In this document: positions 9,380 through 18,420 of the stretch, piece by piece
Position numbering within the stretch: position 1 is the first letter of the stretch
Layout of the letters: each line of letters begins with the position of its first letter
Assembly: GCA_964643725.1 (NCBI GenBank)
Contig: CAZXTL010000003.1
Location: 62,001-126,000, forward strand
Source: DYQY01 sp964643725
GTDB lineage: Bacteria; Margulisbacteria; Riflemargulisbacteria; GWF2-35-9; DYQY01
DNA: 64,000 bases
Direction: 5' to 3'
Program-made: the position numbers and the translations under genes
The notes under the pieces: model-generated
What the model saw: the letters and a program-made list of their open reading frames with translations, nothing else
Told to the model about the DNA's origin: nothing
The model's database searches: none

Positions 9380-11254
9380 TTACTGAGCAAAAGAGATTAG
9401 AGCATCTAGTTCGGCTACACTGCCTCTTTCTAAACAACATTCGATAATTTTTCTGCCTAATGGGTCTAGCTCAGGAACTAAATATTCTTTAAGCGTTTTT
9501 TCAAAGAAACTATATAGAAGTTCCTTTCCATAATCGTATGATTCTGCTCCAACCTCGTTTTGATGTTCAACATTAAAGAAATATTCAGGGATCTGAACAC
9601 CTTCAACTACTACACGTGCTGGCGTGTAGCCAAGAAGCGCACAACGAGCAGGTTTTAATTGTTCTTTAGTGAATTTAGCCACACCTCGACGAGCAAAGTA
9701 TTCTCTAGATATCCATTGTGGCATAAATCCTACTTCCCAACTTCCAACATGTTGATTTGGGAAAAGTATGTATTTAGTATTTGGAGTGTTCATTATTTGT
9801 TTTAACAACAAATTAGCATGGTTAATATATTTACCAGTAGCAAATGGCCAGTAAGAGCCAACACCTTCACTAGAAAGACCTTCATCATTTAAGATGCTTG
9901 GGTTGTTGTGGCCTCTAGGAGACACAAGACGCCATAGCCAAGCAAGGGCTGGAGGAAGTAGGTGAAACATTCCCACTATTCCATAACTAGGGTTCTTTTC
10001 ACTACAAAGTGGAGTTCTAATTCCAAAACTTCTAAAATCAACTTCAGCAGGAGTGTCTACGATTGATGGCATTAACTTCCTTGGTAGAATTACTCTAGGG
10101 TTTGGACAAGCTTTTCCTGGTTCATCTTGGATGTGTTCCCAAAGAAGAATTGTGGAGTTAGCAACGCCCTCAATGTTTAGAAAAAGTAGCGGTTCAGCTG
10201 GGTGTATTGTGATTTTTTCAAGGAAAGGATCAGTCCCATAATGGTTAATATGATTTACTCTTAAAAACCAAGCGTTTTCTGCATCAGTTACAACAAGTTT
10301 TTGTTCTTGAATACTTTTTTCATTATCAACAAGTGCCATATCATCTGTTACAGGATGAAGTGCACAAGTTTGGTTAAGCGTAACGTAGAAGGTTTTGTCT
10401 GAAATTTTATTTCTACCAAGTAGCAGTCTTCCATCGTCTTCACGGTGTGGATGCTCAAGCATTTCACTTTTTCCGCTACCACTGGCCCCTTCATGTAAGA
10501 AAGTTGTTATATTTTCATAAGGTGTAACTACTTCAACTGTAGAGGCATGTAGAGTTAACCAATTTTCTTCTTCGCCTTTTTGTAGTAAGACTCCGTAGAT
10601 GCCTTTTTTTGCACTAGGACCTGGGTAAAGGTTATAAGAGAAGATTTCATGAACTTTTTTTAATCTGTTATGTACAACGATTTGCTTACCATTATAGTGT
10701 GTGTGTCTAAATGGTGGTGCTAGATATAATATTGAATCTGGACTGAATGATTCTATGGGGTTGTTTAAGTTAATGAATCCTTGTAAGTCAGTAAGTCCAC
10801 CAACAAAGAAACCAGCATTTGCTGGTGCAATAATAATACCTGTTAACCCTGTTTGTTCTCCGCCAATATAAATACCAGCGATTAGTAAGTCTTGATTCTT
10901 TAGCCACTCAAATGTTTCTGTTCTTGTTTTGGAGAAATCTTTATTGAAAACATCTTTATATTTAGCTTTGTCAGTCAATTTGTCATCACCAACCATAAGA
11001 CAGTCTGGGTCTCTTCTGCGCATATTTTTGTCAGGATAATTAATGGCTAGTCCATTTTTGCACTTAACAACTTGTGCTTCAATAATGCTTGTACCATTAG
11101 GTAGCGTATATTCTACATTAAAGCTATCTTGTCCTCCGTTAGTTGCTAAAGCAAGAAGTTCTTCACGACTTTCTGCAATTGTTACTGAAGGTGCATTATT
11201 TAATATACTTTTAATTTCATCTTCAATTTTCCAGTTATTCCAAACATGTACCAT
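9380..11254 (-). CDS. DUF4914 family protein with P-loop
   Basis: About 624 residues, matching my memory of the DUF4914 family (length and the WNNWK...GASGSGKSEM pattern). A P-loop GASGSGKS lies at about residues 256-263, in a context resembling PEPCK/HPr-kinase-type nucleotide sites, so ATP or GTP binding is likely; the reaction is unknown. An in-frame ATG at 11269 gives five more residues, but GGAG lies at the right distance (9 nt) only for the ATG at 11254, which I chose. Divergent from the YgiQ gene. Confidence 0.75.
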   Translation of the reverse strand: MVHVWNNWKIEDEIKSILNNAPSVTIAESREELLALATNGGQDSFNVEYTLPNGTSIIEAQVVKCKNGLAINYPDKNMRRRDPDCLMVGDDKLTDKAKYKDVFNKDFSKTRTETFEWLKNQDLLIAGIYIGGEQTGLTGIIIAPANAGFFVGGLTDLQGFINLNNPIESFSPDSILYLAPPFRHTHYNGKQIVVHNRLKKVHEIFSYNLYPGPSAKKGIYGVLLQKGEEENWLTLHASTVEVVTPYENITTFLHEGASGSGKSEMLEHPHREDDGRLLLGRNKISDKTFYVTLNQTCALHPVTDDMALVDNEKSIQEQKLVVTDAENAWFLRVNHINHYGTDPFLEKITIHPAEPLLFLNIEGVANSTILLWEHIQDEPGKACPNPRVILPRKLMPSIVDTPAEVDFRSFGIRTPLCSEKNPSYGIVGMFHLLPPALAWLWRLVSPRGHNNPSILNDEGLSSEGVGSYWPFATGKYINHANLLLKQIMNTPNTKYILFPNQHVGSWEVGFMPQWISREYFARRGVAKFTKEQLKPARCALLGYTPARVVVEGVQIPEYFFNVEHQNEVGAESYDYGKELLYSFFEKTLKEYLVPELDPLGRKIIECCLERGSVAELDALISFAQ

Positions 11255-11400
11255 TATAATTTTCTCCATTCAGGTTGATAGTGCTTGATATAAGCAAGTA
11301 TATTATATCGATTTTTTGGGATTTGGCTAAGAGAAATTTTGTAGTATTTAAAGTTGTTGAAGCAATACCAAACTGGAGTTTTCATAAGCTTCATAATAGA

Positions 11401-13152
11401 ATGAGTTTAATGAACTCAAAATTCTTACCAATGTGCAAAACTGACTTAGTCGAAAGAGGCTGGGATAGTGTTGATATTATCCTTGTTACTGGTGATGCTT
11501 ATGTGGATCATCCTTCTTTTGCAGCTGCTATCTTAGGAAGATGGCTAGAGAAACACGGTTATAAGGTAGGAATCATCGCTCAACCAGACTGGCGGAAAGA
11601 CGATGACTTTTTAAAGCTAGGAAGACCAAATCTATTTTTTGGAGTAACTGCAGGCAACCTAGATTCATTGATAGCTAATCGTACTTCAGATAAACGTCCA
11701 CGTAGAGAAGATATGTATTCTCCAGGGGGAGTTGCAGGTAAAAGACCCGATAGAGCAGTTACGGTTTATTGTAATGCTTTAAGAAAACTTTTTAAGGATG
11801 TTCCTTTGGTTATTGGGGGTATTGAGGCTAGTTTGAGAAGAATTTCTCATTATGATTATTGGTCAGATAGTATCAGAAGGCCAATTCTTTTTGATACCAG
11901 AGCAGAAATACTTGTTTATGGTATGGGGGAAAAGGCAATTTTGCAAATTGCAGATAAATTGCGCAACCATCAGCCATTAGTTGATATTCCAAATACTGCG
12001 TATATATCCGATTATCTTCCAGATGATGTTGGATTAGAGCTATTTAGTTATGAAGAAGTAATGGTAGATAAAGCTAAATTTGCAGAAACACATCTAAAGT
12101 ATCACCATTTTGTTGCTAGTGATAAAAAAAGTAAGGTTGTTCAGAAATGCCAGAACAAATATCTTGTAATAGAGCCTGTAAGTCTTATTTCCACAGAAGA
12201 ATTTGATTCTATTTTCGAGTTACCTTTTCTGCGGAAAGTGCATCCATCGTACAAAGAAGATGTACCTGCCTATGGTTTTGTGAAAGATTCTGTAGTTACT
12301 CATCGTGGTTGTTATGGTGGGTGTCACTTTTGTGCCTTAGGGATTCATCAAGGTAAACGTATTTTGAATCGTTCAGAGAGTTCGGTTGTTAAAGAAGTAA
12401 GCGAGGTTATTGCAGAAGATAAGGATTTTAAAGGAAACATTTTAGATCTTGGTGGACCTACTGCTAATATGTATGCTAGTAAATGTTGCGCTCCTGAACC
12501 TTGTGAGCGTCTTAGCTGTTTAGTTCCTGCTCCTTGTAAGTTTTTAAAATTAGAGCAGAAGAAGCATCTTGAATTGATTAAAAAAGTAAATTCGCTCAAT
12601 GGTATTAAAAAGGTTTTCATTAATTCAGGCATTAGGTTTGATATGGCCTTAATGGATAAAGATTATGCGAAAGCGATTATCAAAGGGCATGTTAGTGGAC
12701 AAATGAGTATTGCTCCAGAGCATATTTGTGATAATGTTTTGAGTTTAATGAATAAACCTAAACATAATAAATTTGAAGAATTTGAGCAGTTATTTGAAGA
12801 AACTAATAAACAAAATCATAAAGAACAGTATCTTATTCCGTATTATATATCTTCATATCCAGGAAGTAGGTTGCAGGATATGTACGAGCTTGCCATGTAT
12901 TTAAGAAGAAAGCATTTAAAGATAAAGCAAGTACAGAGTTTTATCCCAATACCAATGACCATAGCGTCTGTTATGTATTATACAGAAAATGACCCATTCA
13001 CTGGGCAAAGTATTTATGTTGCTAAAGAAGAAGAGCGCCTTTGGCAAAGGGCTTTGCTTCAGCCGTGGATAAAAACAAATCTTAATTTTCTTAAGAAAGC
13101 TTTAACTAAAATAGGAAGAATAAAAGACTTAAGTTACCTTGCTAGAGACTAG
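11401..13152 (+). CDS. ygiQ: YgiQ-family radical SAM protein (UPF0313)
   Basis: About 583 residues. The protein opens with the YgiQ N-terminal signature VDIILVTGDAYVDHPSFAAA, and the radical SAM cluster motif CYGGCHFC follows HRG in the middle. It binds a 4Fe-4S cluster and SAM; the reaction of this family is unknown. The frame stays open upstream to 11275, but the extra 42 residues are not family-like, so I prefer ATG 11401 (11410 is also possible). It ends in a short C-terminus compared with enterobacterial YgiQ. Divergent from DUF4914. Confidence 0.88.
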   Translation: MSLMNSKFLPMCKTDLVERGWDSVDIILVTGDAYVDHPSFAAAILGRWLEKHGYKVGIIAQPDWRKDDDFLKLGRPNLFFGVTAGNLDSLIANRTSDKRPRREDMYSPGGVAGKRPDRAVTVYCNALRKLFKDVPLVIGGIEASLRRISHYDYWSDSIRRPILFDTRAEILVYGMGEKAILQIADKLRNHQPLVDIPNTAYISDYLPDDVGLELFSYEEVMVDKAKFAETHLKYHHFVASDKKSKVVQKCQNKYLVIEPVSLISTEEFDSIFELPFLRKVHPSYKEDVPAYGFVKDSVVTHRGCYGGCHFCALGIHQGKRILNRSESSVVKEVSEVIAEDKDFKGNILDLGGPTANMYASKCCAPEPCERLSCLVPAPCKFLKLEQKKHLELIKKVNSLNGIKKVFINSGIRFDMALMDKDYAKAIIKGHVSGQMSIAPEHICDNVLSLMNKPKHNKFEEFEQLFEETNKQNHKEQYLIPYYISSYPGSRLQDMYELAMYLRRKHLKIKQVQSFIPIPMTIASVMYYTENDPFTGQSIYVAKEEERLWQRALLQPWIKTNLNFLKKALTKIGRIKDLSYLARD

Positions 13153-13240
13153 TCTGAAATAAAAAGCTGTACACTATCCAGTATTAAAAATAAAATACAT
13201 TAAGACAAAAAGCTTGTCTATTATAGAAAGTAGGACATTT

Positions 13241-14449
13241 ATGAACTTTGAAGAATTTAATTTGAATCCCCTGATTTTGTCGGAATTGATAAAAAAAGGT
13301 TATGAAGCACCAACACCAATTCAAGAACAAGCAATACCAATAGTTTTGCAAGGCAGAGACGTTATGGGATTAGCACAGACAGGAACAGGAAAGACAGCTG
13401 CTTTTGCTTTGCCAATTTTACATAACATTGCACAAAGTAATATTAAAGGGAAAGTTAGAGCTTTAATCATTGCTCCAACTAGAGAATTAGTGGAACAAAT
13501 TAATGATGCAATAATTGAATATGGTAAAAGGATTGGCATATCAAGCATGGTTATTTATGGCGGAGTTGGTTATGCTAAGCAAGAAGCACAGTTAAAAAAA
13601 GGCGTTGATATTATTGTTGCGTGTCCTGGTAGACTATTAGATCACTTAGAATCGCACAAAATTGATCTTTATCATTTAGACACGTTAGTGTTAGATGAAG
13701 CAGATCATATGTTTGATATGGGCTTTCTTCCAACAATTAGGAAGGTTTTGAAATTCGCCTCACACCGTAAGCAAACGTTATTGTTTTCTGCTACTATGCC
13801 TAGCGACATTCAAGCATTAGCAAATGAGACATTGAAAAATCCAACAAAGATATCTATTAAGGTTCATGAGAAATTAAATACTATTAAACATATGCTTTAC
13901 CCAGTGCCACAGCATTTAAAAACAGGCTTATTGTTTGAGTTACTTAAAAATACTGATACTAAATCTATTCTTATTTTTACTAGGACAAAACATCGAGCAA
14001 AAGACTTAGACAAGAAGCTGCAAGCAAAAGGGTATAAGTGCACCTCATTACAAGGTAATTTAAGTCAAAACAGAAGACAAGAAGCGTTAGAAGGATTCCG
14101 CAAAGGAACTTATCAAATAATGGTAGCTACAGATATTGCAGCTAGAGGTATAGATGTGTCTTTAGTTTCTCATGTTATAAACTATGACATGCCTGGCACC
14201 CCAGAAGCCTATACTCATAGAATAGGGAGAACCGGCAGGGCAGAACGTACTGGAGATGCTTTTACCTTTGTTTCAGATGAAGATATGTCTATGGTGAAGC
14301 AGATTGAAAGGAAATTAGGTGAAACAATAGAACGCATGAGGCTGGAAACATTTAATTATAAAGAGATAAAACATGTAACAGATGTTCCAATAGTACATAG
14401 AACAAATAATAATAGACAAGGATATAGAGGGCGAGTAGGGAACAAATAG
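13241..14449 (+). CDS. DEAD-box ATP-dependent RNA helicase
   Basis: About 402 residues with every core motif in order: Q motif (GYEAPTPIQEQAI), motif I AQTGTGKT, PTRELVEQ, DEAD, SAT, and motif VI HRIGRTGR. The C-terminal tail is short and basic with an RG-containing end, as in RhlE-type helicases acting in ribosome assembly or RNA decay. A TTG at 13214 would add nine residues; the ATG at 13241 has GGA 7 nt upstream and starts at the normal family position, so it is preferred. Confidence 0.95.
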   Translation: MNFEEFNLNPLILSELIKKGYEAPTPIQEQAIPIVLQGRDVMGLAQTGTGKTAAFALPILHNIAQSNIKGKVRALIIAPTRELVEQINDAIIEYGKRIGISSMVIYGGVGYAKQEAQLKKGVDIIVACPGRLLDHLESHKIDLYHLDTLVLDEADHMFDMGFLPTIRKVLKFASHRKQTLLFSATMPSDIQALANETLKNPTKISIKVHEKLNTIKHMLYPVPQHLKTGLLFELLKNTDTKSILIFTRTKHRAKDLDKKLQAKGYKCTSLQGNLSQNRRQEALEGFRKGTYQIMVATDIAARGIDVSLVSHVINYDMPGTPEAYTHRIGRTGRAERTGDAFTFVSDEDMSMVKQIERKLGETIERMRLETFNYKEIKHVTDVPIVHRTNNNRQGYRGRVGNK

Positions 14450-14525
14450 AAGAATCTCATTGAATTATCCATCAAGAAATTCCGTGTTGTTGTAAATACC
14501 CAAGGCATGATAAGTTATCTAAACT

Positions 14526-16328
14526 ATGATTACAGTAAATAAGTTAAATTTAGCATATGGAAACCAAATTCTTTTTAAGGATGCAAGTTTTAATATTAAT
14601 TCCAAAGAGCGTATTGGTTTGGTAGGAAGAAATGGTAGTGGTAAGACTACTCTTTTCAATATTTTGTGTAATAAACAATCAGCAGAAAATGGTGCTGTTT
14701 CTATTCCTAAGAATTACAGAATTGGGTACGTTCAACAACATTTAGCATTTAGCGCACATACTGTTATTGAAGAAGGGTGTTTAGGTCTTCCTTTAGGGCA
14801 TGAAGATGATGTATGGAAGGTAGAGAAGATATTATTTGGATTGGGTTTTAGTGATGAAGACTTGTATAAAGATCCTAAAATATTTTCCGGCGGTTATCAA
14901 GTAAGACTAAATTTAGCTAAAGTATTGGTTTCGGAACCAGATTTATTGCTATTAGATGAGCCTACAAACTATTTAGATATTGTTTCCATTCGTTGGATGG
15001 AGCGTTTTTTAGTAAGTTGGCCAAACGAACTTATTATAATTACTCACGATAGAACATTTATGGATAGCGTAACCACACACACAATGATTATTCACCGTCA
15101 GAGGATGAAGAAAAACGAAGGTGGGACTGCTAAGTTGTATGAACAAATTGCGCTTGAGGAAGAAACATATGAGAGAACAAGAGCTAAAGATGAAAAACAA
15201 CGTAAAGAGATGGAAGAATTTATCGCAAGGTTTAAAGCTAAAGCGAGTCTAGCTGGATTAGCACAATCTAGAGTAAAAGCACTTAATAGAAAAACAGAGA
15301 TGTCTAAACTGGATAGGATTGCTTCCTTGGAATTTAGTTTTACAGAAGCTGATTTCCCAGCAAAGACTATTTTAAATACAACAAATGTTTCATTTGCTTA
15401 TCCTCATAAGGAACAACTTATTAATGATTTTACTATAACCATAGCTAGAGATGACAGAATATGTATTATTGGTAAAAACGGAAAAGGTAAAACAACTTTA
15501 TTAAAGTTACTTAGTGGTGAGCTAAAACCAACAAAAGGTGAAGTTTATCCTCATCCAAGTATTAAAATGGGGGTTTTTGGTCAAACAAATATTGATAGGC
15601 TTAATACATCTAAAACTATCGAGGCGGAATTAATGGCTTCTACTGGAGAAAGTAATCCAAAGATTATTAGGAGCGTATGCGGGGCAATGATGTTTTCAGG
15701 GGACTTAGCTACAAAGAGTATTAAGGTATTGTCTGGGGGAGAAAAAAGCAGAGTTTTGTTAGGCAAAATCTTATTAACACCTTCGAATCTATTATTGTTA
15801 GATGAACCAACAAACCATTTAGATATGGATTCATGTGATTCATTGATTGAGGCAATTAATGATTTTTCAGGAGCTGTTTTGGTTGTTACGCATAATGAGT
15901 TATTTTTAAATAATATTGCGAATCGTTTGATTGTTTTTAGTGAAGATGGGATTGAGGTTTTTGAGGGCACTTATCCTGAGTTCTTAGAGACAGTTGGTTG
16001 GCAAAACGAAATAGGAGTAAGCAAGAAAAAGAATAAAGTAAAAACAGAACCAATAATACCTACTGAAACCAATACAAAAAAACAACAGAATGATATTAAT
16101 AAAGAAAAAAATGCTCAAATAAGAATAGTTGAAAATGAGATAATTAAGATTGAGAAACGAATTGAAATACTAGAGAAAGAAATTTCTGATAATAACAATA
16201 AGATATCAGAAGCTGCTGTATTAAATAATGGGAAACTTATTGCTCAATTATCAAAGGAAAATCATGATTTTCAGTTAAAACTTGAGGATCAATATTCACT
16301 TTTAGAAAAAGAAATGGAAAAACTTTAA
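14526..16328 (+). CDS. ABC-F family ATPase
   Basis: 600 residues with two nucleotide-binding domains and no membrane segments. Walker A motifs are VGRNGSGKT (near 35) and IGKNGKGKT (near 319); signatures are SGGYQVRL and SGGEKSR; each Walker B reads LLLDEPTN. The linker between domains and a charged C-terminal coiled coil (about 500-600) match Uup/YheS-type ABC-F proteins, which act on the ribosome in translation or confer ribosome protection. 76 bp downstream of the helicase gene; the two may share a transcript. Confidence 0.93.
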   Translation: MITVNKLNLAYGNQILFKDASFNINSKERIGLVGRNGSGKTTLFNILCNKQSAENGAVSIPKNYRIGYVQQHLAFSAHTVIEEGCLGLPLGHEDDVWKVEKILFGLGFSDEDLYKDPKIFSGGYQVRLNLAKVLVSEPDLLLLDEPTNYLDIVSIRWMERFLVSWPNELIIITHDRTFMDSVTTHTMIIHRQRMKKNEGGTAKLYEQIALEEETYERTRAKDEKQRKEMEEFIARFKAKASLAGLAQSRVKALNRKTEMSKLDRIASLEFSFTEADFPAKTILNTTNVSFAYPHKEQLINDFTITIARDDRICIIGKNGKGKTTLLKLLSGELKPTKGEVYPHPSIKMGVFGQTNIDRLNTSKTIEAELMASTGESNPKIIRSVCGAMMFSGDLATKSIKVLSGGEKSRVLLGKILLTPSNLLLLDEPTNHLDMDSCDSLIEAINDFSGAVLVVTHNELFLNNIANRLIVFSEDGIEVFEGTYPEFLETVGWQNEIGVSKKKNKVKTEPIIPTETNTKKQQNDINKEKNAQIRIVENEIIKIEKRIEILEKEISDNNNKISEAAVLNNGKLIAQLSKENHDFQLKLEDQYSLLEKEMEKL

Positions 16329-16353
16329 GAGCAAAAGATTTAGCCCTTTGCTC
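16329..16353. terminator. Possible bidirectional hairpin between convergent genes
   Basis: GAGCAAA (16329-16335) and TTTGCTC (16347-16353) form a 7-bp stem directly after the ABC-F stop codon and before the stop of the convergent small gene. There is no strong U-tract, so efficiency is doubtful. Confidence 0.35.
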
Positions 16354-16366
16354 CTAAAATATACTA

Positions 16367-16468
16367 TTAATAACTGTGCTTTTTTTCTTTCTTTTCTAGT
16401 CTTTTTTCTTTAAGATTTTTAGTAGGTGCTTTTTTGTTTTCCTTTTTTGCCTCTTTTTCTTTTCCCAC
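16367..16468 (-). CDS. Small lysine-rich protein
   Basis: A 33-residue reading frame beginning GTG, with AGGGAG 7 nt upstream; about half its residues are Lys or Glu, and it carries APTKNLKEKRLEKKEKK. The in-frame ATG six codons further upstream lacks a ribosome site. Very small Lys-rich proteins of this kind are widespread and often ribosome- or nucleic acid-associated, but I cannot name a family with certainty. It is convergent with the ABC-F gene. Expression is supported only by the ribosome site and composition. Confidence 0.5.
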   Translation of the reverse strand: MGKEKEAKKENKKAPTKNLKEKRLEKKEKKHSY

Positions 16469-16552
16469 GATTTCACTCCCTTTCATTAGAAAACTAATTA
16501 TGAGTATATCAAGAAATTAGCTCTAGATAAAGGCTTAGACGTTAAAAAGTTA

Positions 16553-17920
16553 TTATTTATTTAAGGCACCTTTCATTATTTGTTGGAGAATATCTGGTGT
16601 TATTTGGCTTGGATTAGTTATATTTGATTTTTTTAAATAATCTTCTAAAAATTTAACGTTCACTATTTGTTCATATATTTTTTGATGTAAGTCTTGCATG
16701 TAGGTATGTTGAAAAGAAATGGTATTTATAACAGAAATAGAGAGATTATAATTGTCATAATTATTATCAATTATTTCAATACCTAACTCGTCTCGATGTA
16801 AGTATTGGTAAGTGCCATGAAAAGGTGTATTAATAGTATGTCTGCATATAGCTCCTAATGAAGTCATTTTTTTCATAAAATCAATAGTTTTTTGAAGTGA
16901 TTGTTCTGTTTCACAATAATGGAATAGAATAAATCCACAAGTGATTTTTATTCCAAGTAGGTTTGATTTTTTTATAAGATTCTCGGCTTGAATAAGGTCA
17001 ACAATTTTGCCTGTCTTTTTTTGAACTTCAGGATCAGCAGATTCAATACCAATACTTATTCCGACACACCCTGATTTTATCATTAATTCTAATGTTTCCG
17101 GTCCAAAAGCTGATACGCAACAATTAGTTTTCCATGTTATTTTTTCTTCACTAGCAATTTTACAAAATTCGATTAAGCGAGTTTTATTTAAATTAAAGTT
17201 GTCGTCTAGGATAGAAAATTGAGAGTAACCTAATTGTTTATACTTTTGAATTTCAAGGCGAACATTCCCTAGGCTTCTATAGCGCATTGTTGCTCCCCAA
17301 AATGCTGATGAGGAACAATAAATGCAGTGGAAGGCACATCCTCTACTTGTTATAAGAGGAATATCTTTTGTTGGATATTTTTTTGGTTCCAAAAATGGAA
17401 ATGGTATTTCGTCTAAATCAGCTATTGGTGGGGCTATTTTGGTTGTTACTAATTCGCCATCTTCAAAATATGCTAGGTTGTTTAAAGACCTGAATTGGTT
17501 AGATTTATTTATAATCTCCTGACAAAGTGCTAGGAATGCATATTCCCCTTCAAATCTGACTATAAAATCTATAGCTAGTGTTTTTAGAAGATACTTATAA
17601 TCATAGCTAGCATAAACACCACCAACTATTATTTTGGCGGTTGGAACTATCCTTTTTATTTTAGGTATTATTGTTTTCAAATGAGACATATTAAATGTAT
17701 AGCAACTTAATCCGACAATAAGAGGTTTTTGAGTTTCTAAATTAATAAATAGTGTACTTTCTGCATCGACATTTAAGTCAATAATTGTTGTAGAAATTTT
17801 CTTTTGTATTAAAGTGGATGCTAAATATCCTAGCCCTAAAGAGGGTTCTATTATGCATTTAGTCGCAAATTTTTGATCATCGTTTGTCCAGTAAGGAATT
17901 TGTATTAATGTGACTGACAT
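16553..17920 (-). CDS. B12-binding domain radical SAM protein
   Basis: 455 residues. Residues 1-140 form a cobalamin-binding Rossmann-like domain (GLGYLASTL, then PLIVGLSCYTFN and KIIVGG), and the radical SAM motif CAFHCIYC follows TSRG near residue 195. Members of this class methylate or rearrange unactivated carbons in lipids, cofactors and peptides. A 69-residue peptide gene lies immediately upstream on the same strand with a strong terminator between them, an arrangement seen in peptide-modification loci. The substrate is unknown. Confidence 0.88.
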   Translation of the reverse strand: MSVTLIQIPYWTNDDQKFATKCIIEPSLGLGYLASTLIQKKISTTIIDLNVDAESTLFINLETQKPLIVGLSCYTFNMSHLKTIIPKIKRIVPTAKIIVGGVYASYDYKYLLKTLAIDFIVRFEGEYAFLALCQEIINKSNQFRSLNNLAYFEDGELVTTKIAPPIADLDEIPFPFLEPKKYPTKDIPLITSRGCAFHCIYCSSSAFWGATMRYRSLGNVRLEIQKYKQLGYSQFSILDDNFNLNKTRLIEFCKIASEEKITWKTNCCVSAFGPETLELMIKSGCVGISIGIESADPEVQKKTGKIVDLIQAENLIKKSNLLGIKITCGFILFHYCETEQSLQKTIDFMKKMTSLGAICRHTINTPFHGTYQYLHRDELGIEIIDNNYDNYNLSISVINTISFQHTYMQDLHQKIYEQIVNVKFLEDYLKKSNITNPSQITPDILQQIMKGALNK

Positions 17921-17949
17921 TTTTTATATATTACCATGATAAAAAATAA

Positions 17950-17977
17950 AAAAGCCAGGTTATTGGCCTGGCTTTTT
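17950..17977. terminator. Rho-independent terminator
   Basis: AAAAGCCAGG and CCTGGCTTTTT form a GC-rich stem around a 7-nt loop with A and T runs on both sides. It works for the 69-residue peptide gene on the minus strand and lies just upstream of the radical SAM gene, so read-through would attenuate the latter. Confidence 0.85.
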
Positions 17978-18001
17978 GTTGGAGTTAATTAAAGCTGAAC
18001 A

Positions 18002-18211
18002 CTATCCAGCAACAAGAATACTCATAATACGAGGTTGATCTAATAGGTAATTAATTTTATCTTGCATTGATACAATAAATAAATCAATACTAAGTTCTCT
18101 ATTTAATATATCTTCAAGTTGATAAAGGTCAAAATTAGTGTTTTTTCTATTGATTAGCTCTACATTTGCTATATATTCTTTTACCAGAGATGTTAATTCG
18201 GAATCATTCAT
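18002..18211 (-). CDS. Small acidic peptide, possible radical SAM substrate
   Basis: 69 residues, acidic and helical in its first 60 residues (SLVKEYIANVELINR, then YQLEDILNRELSID), ending in a short hydrophobic tail RIMSILVAG. No signal peptide or known domain. It has a very good ribosome site (AAAGGAG, 6 nt before ATG) and its own terminator, followed by a B12/radical SAM gene. A precursor-like role (helical leader plus short core) is inference; it could equally be an unrelated small regulator. Confidence 0.6.
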   Translation of the reverse strand: MNDSELTSLVKEYIANVELINRKNTNFDLYQLEDILNRELSIDLFIVSMQDKINYLLDQPRIMSILVAG

Positions 18212-18311
18212 TATTTTCTCCTTTCCTGACTAATAAATTTTTATTTCAACATTATTGCTAGGATAGCATCAAGGTTTTATATATGTAAATAATTTACGGA
18301 AATTTAATTTT

Positions 18312-18346
18312 AGTTAATAGTGAATAGTTAATAGTAAATGGTGAAT
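18312..18346 (+). repeat. Heptanucleotide tandem repeat
   Basis: Five imperfect 7-bp units in a row: AGTTAAT, AGTGAAT, AGTTAAT, AGTAAAT, GGTGAAT. They lie in the 209-bp AT-rich gap between the peptide gene and the RlmL-like gene. A similar array in the opposite orientation lies at 50664-50705. Confidence 0.8.
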
Positions 18347-18420
18347 AAAACAAAACTAATAATTTTAAATTTAATTTTGGATTTTGATATTTGGATTTTG
18401 AGTTTAAATGCCAACGGCGT

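Noticed and set aside
11043..11288. Plus-strand frame opposite the start of DUF4914
   Set aside because: It is antisense to a conserved family and has no ribosome site.
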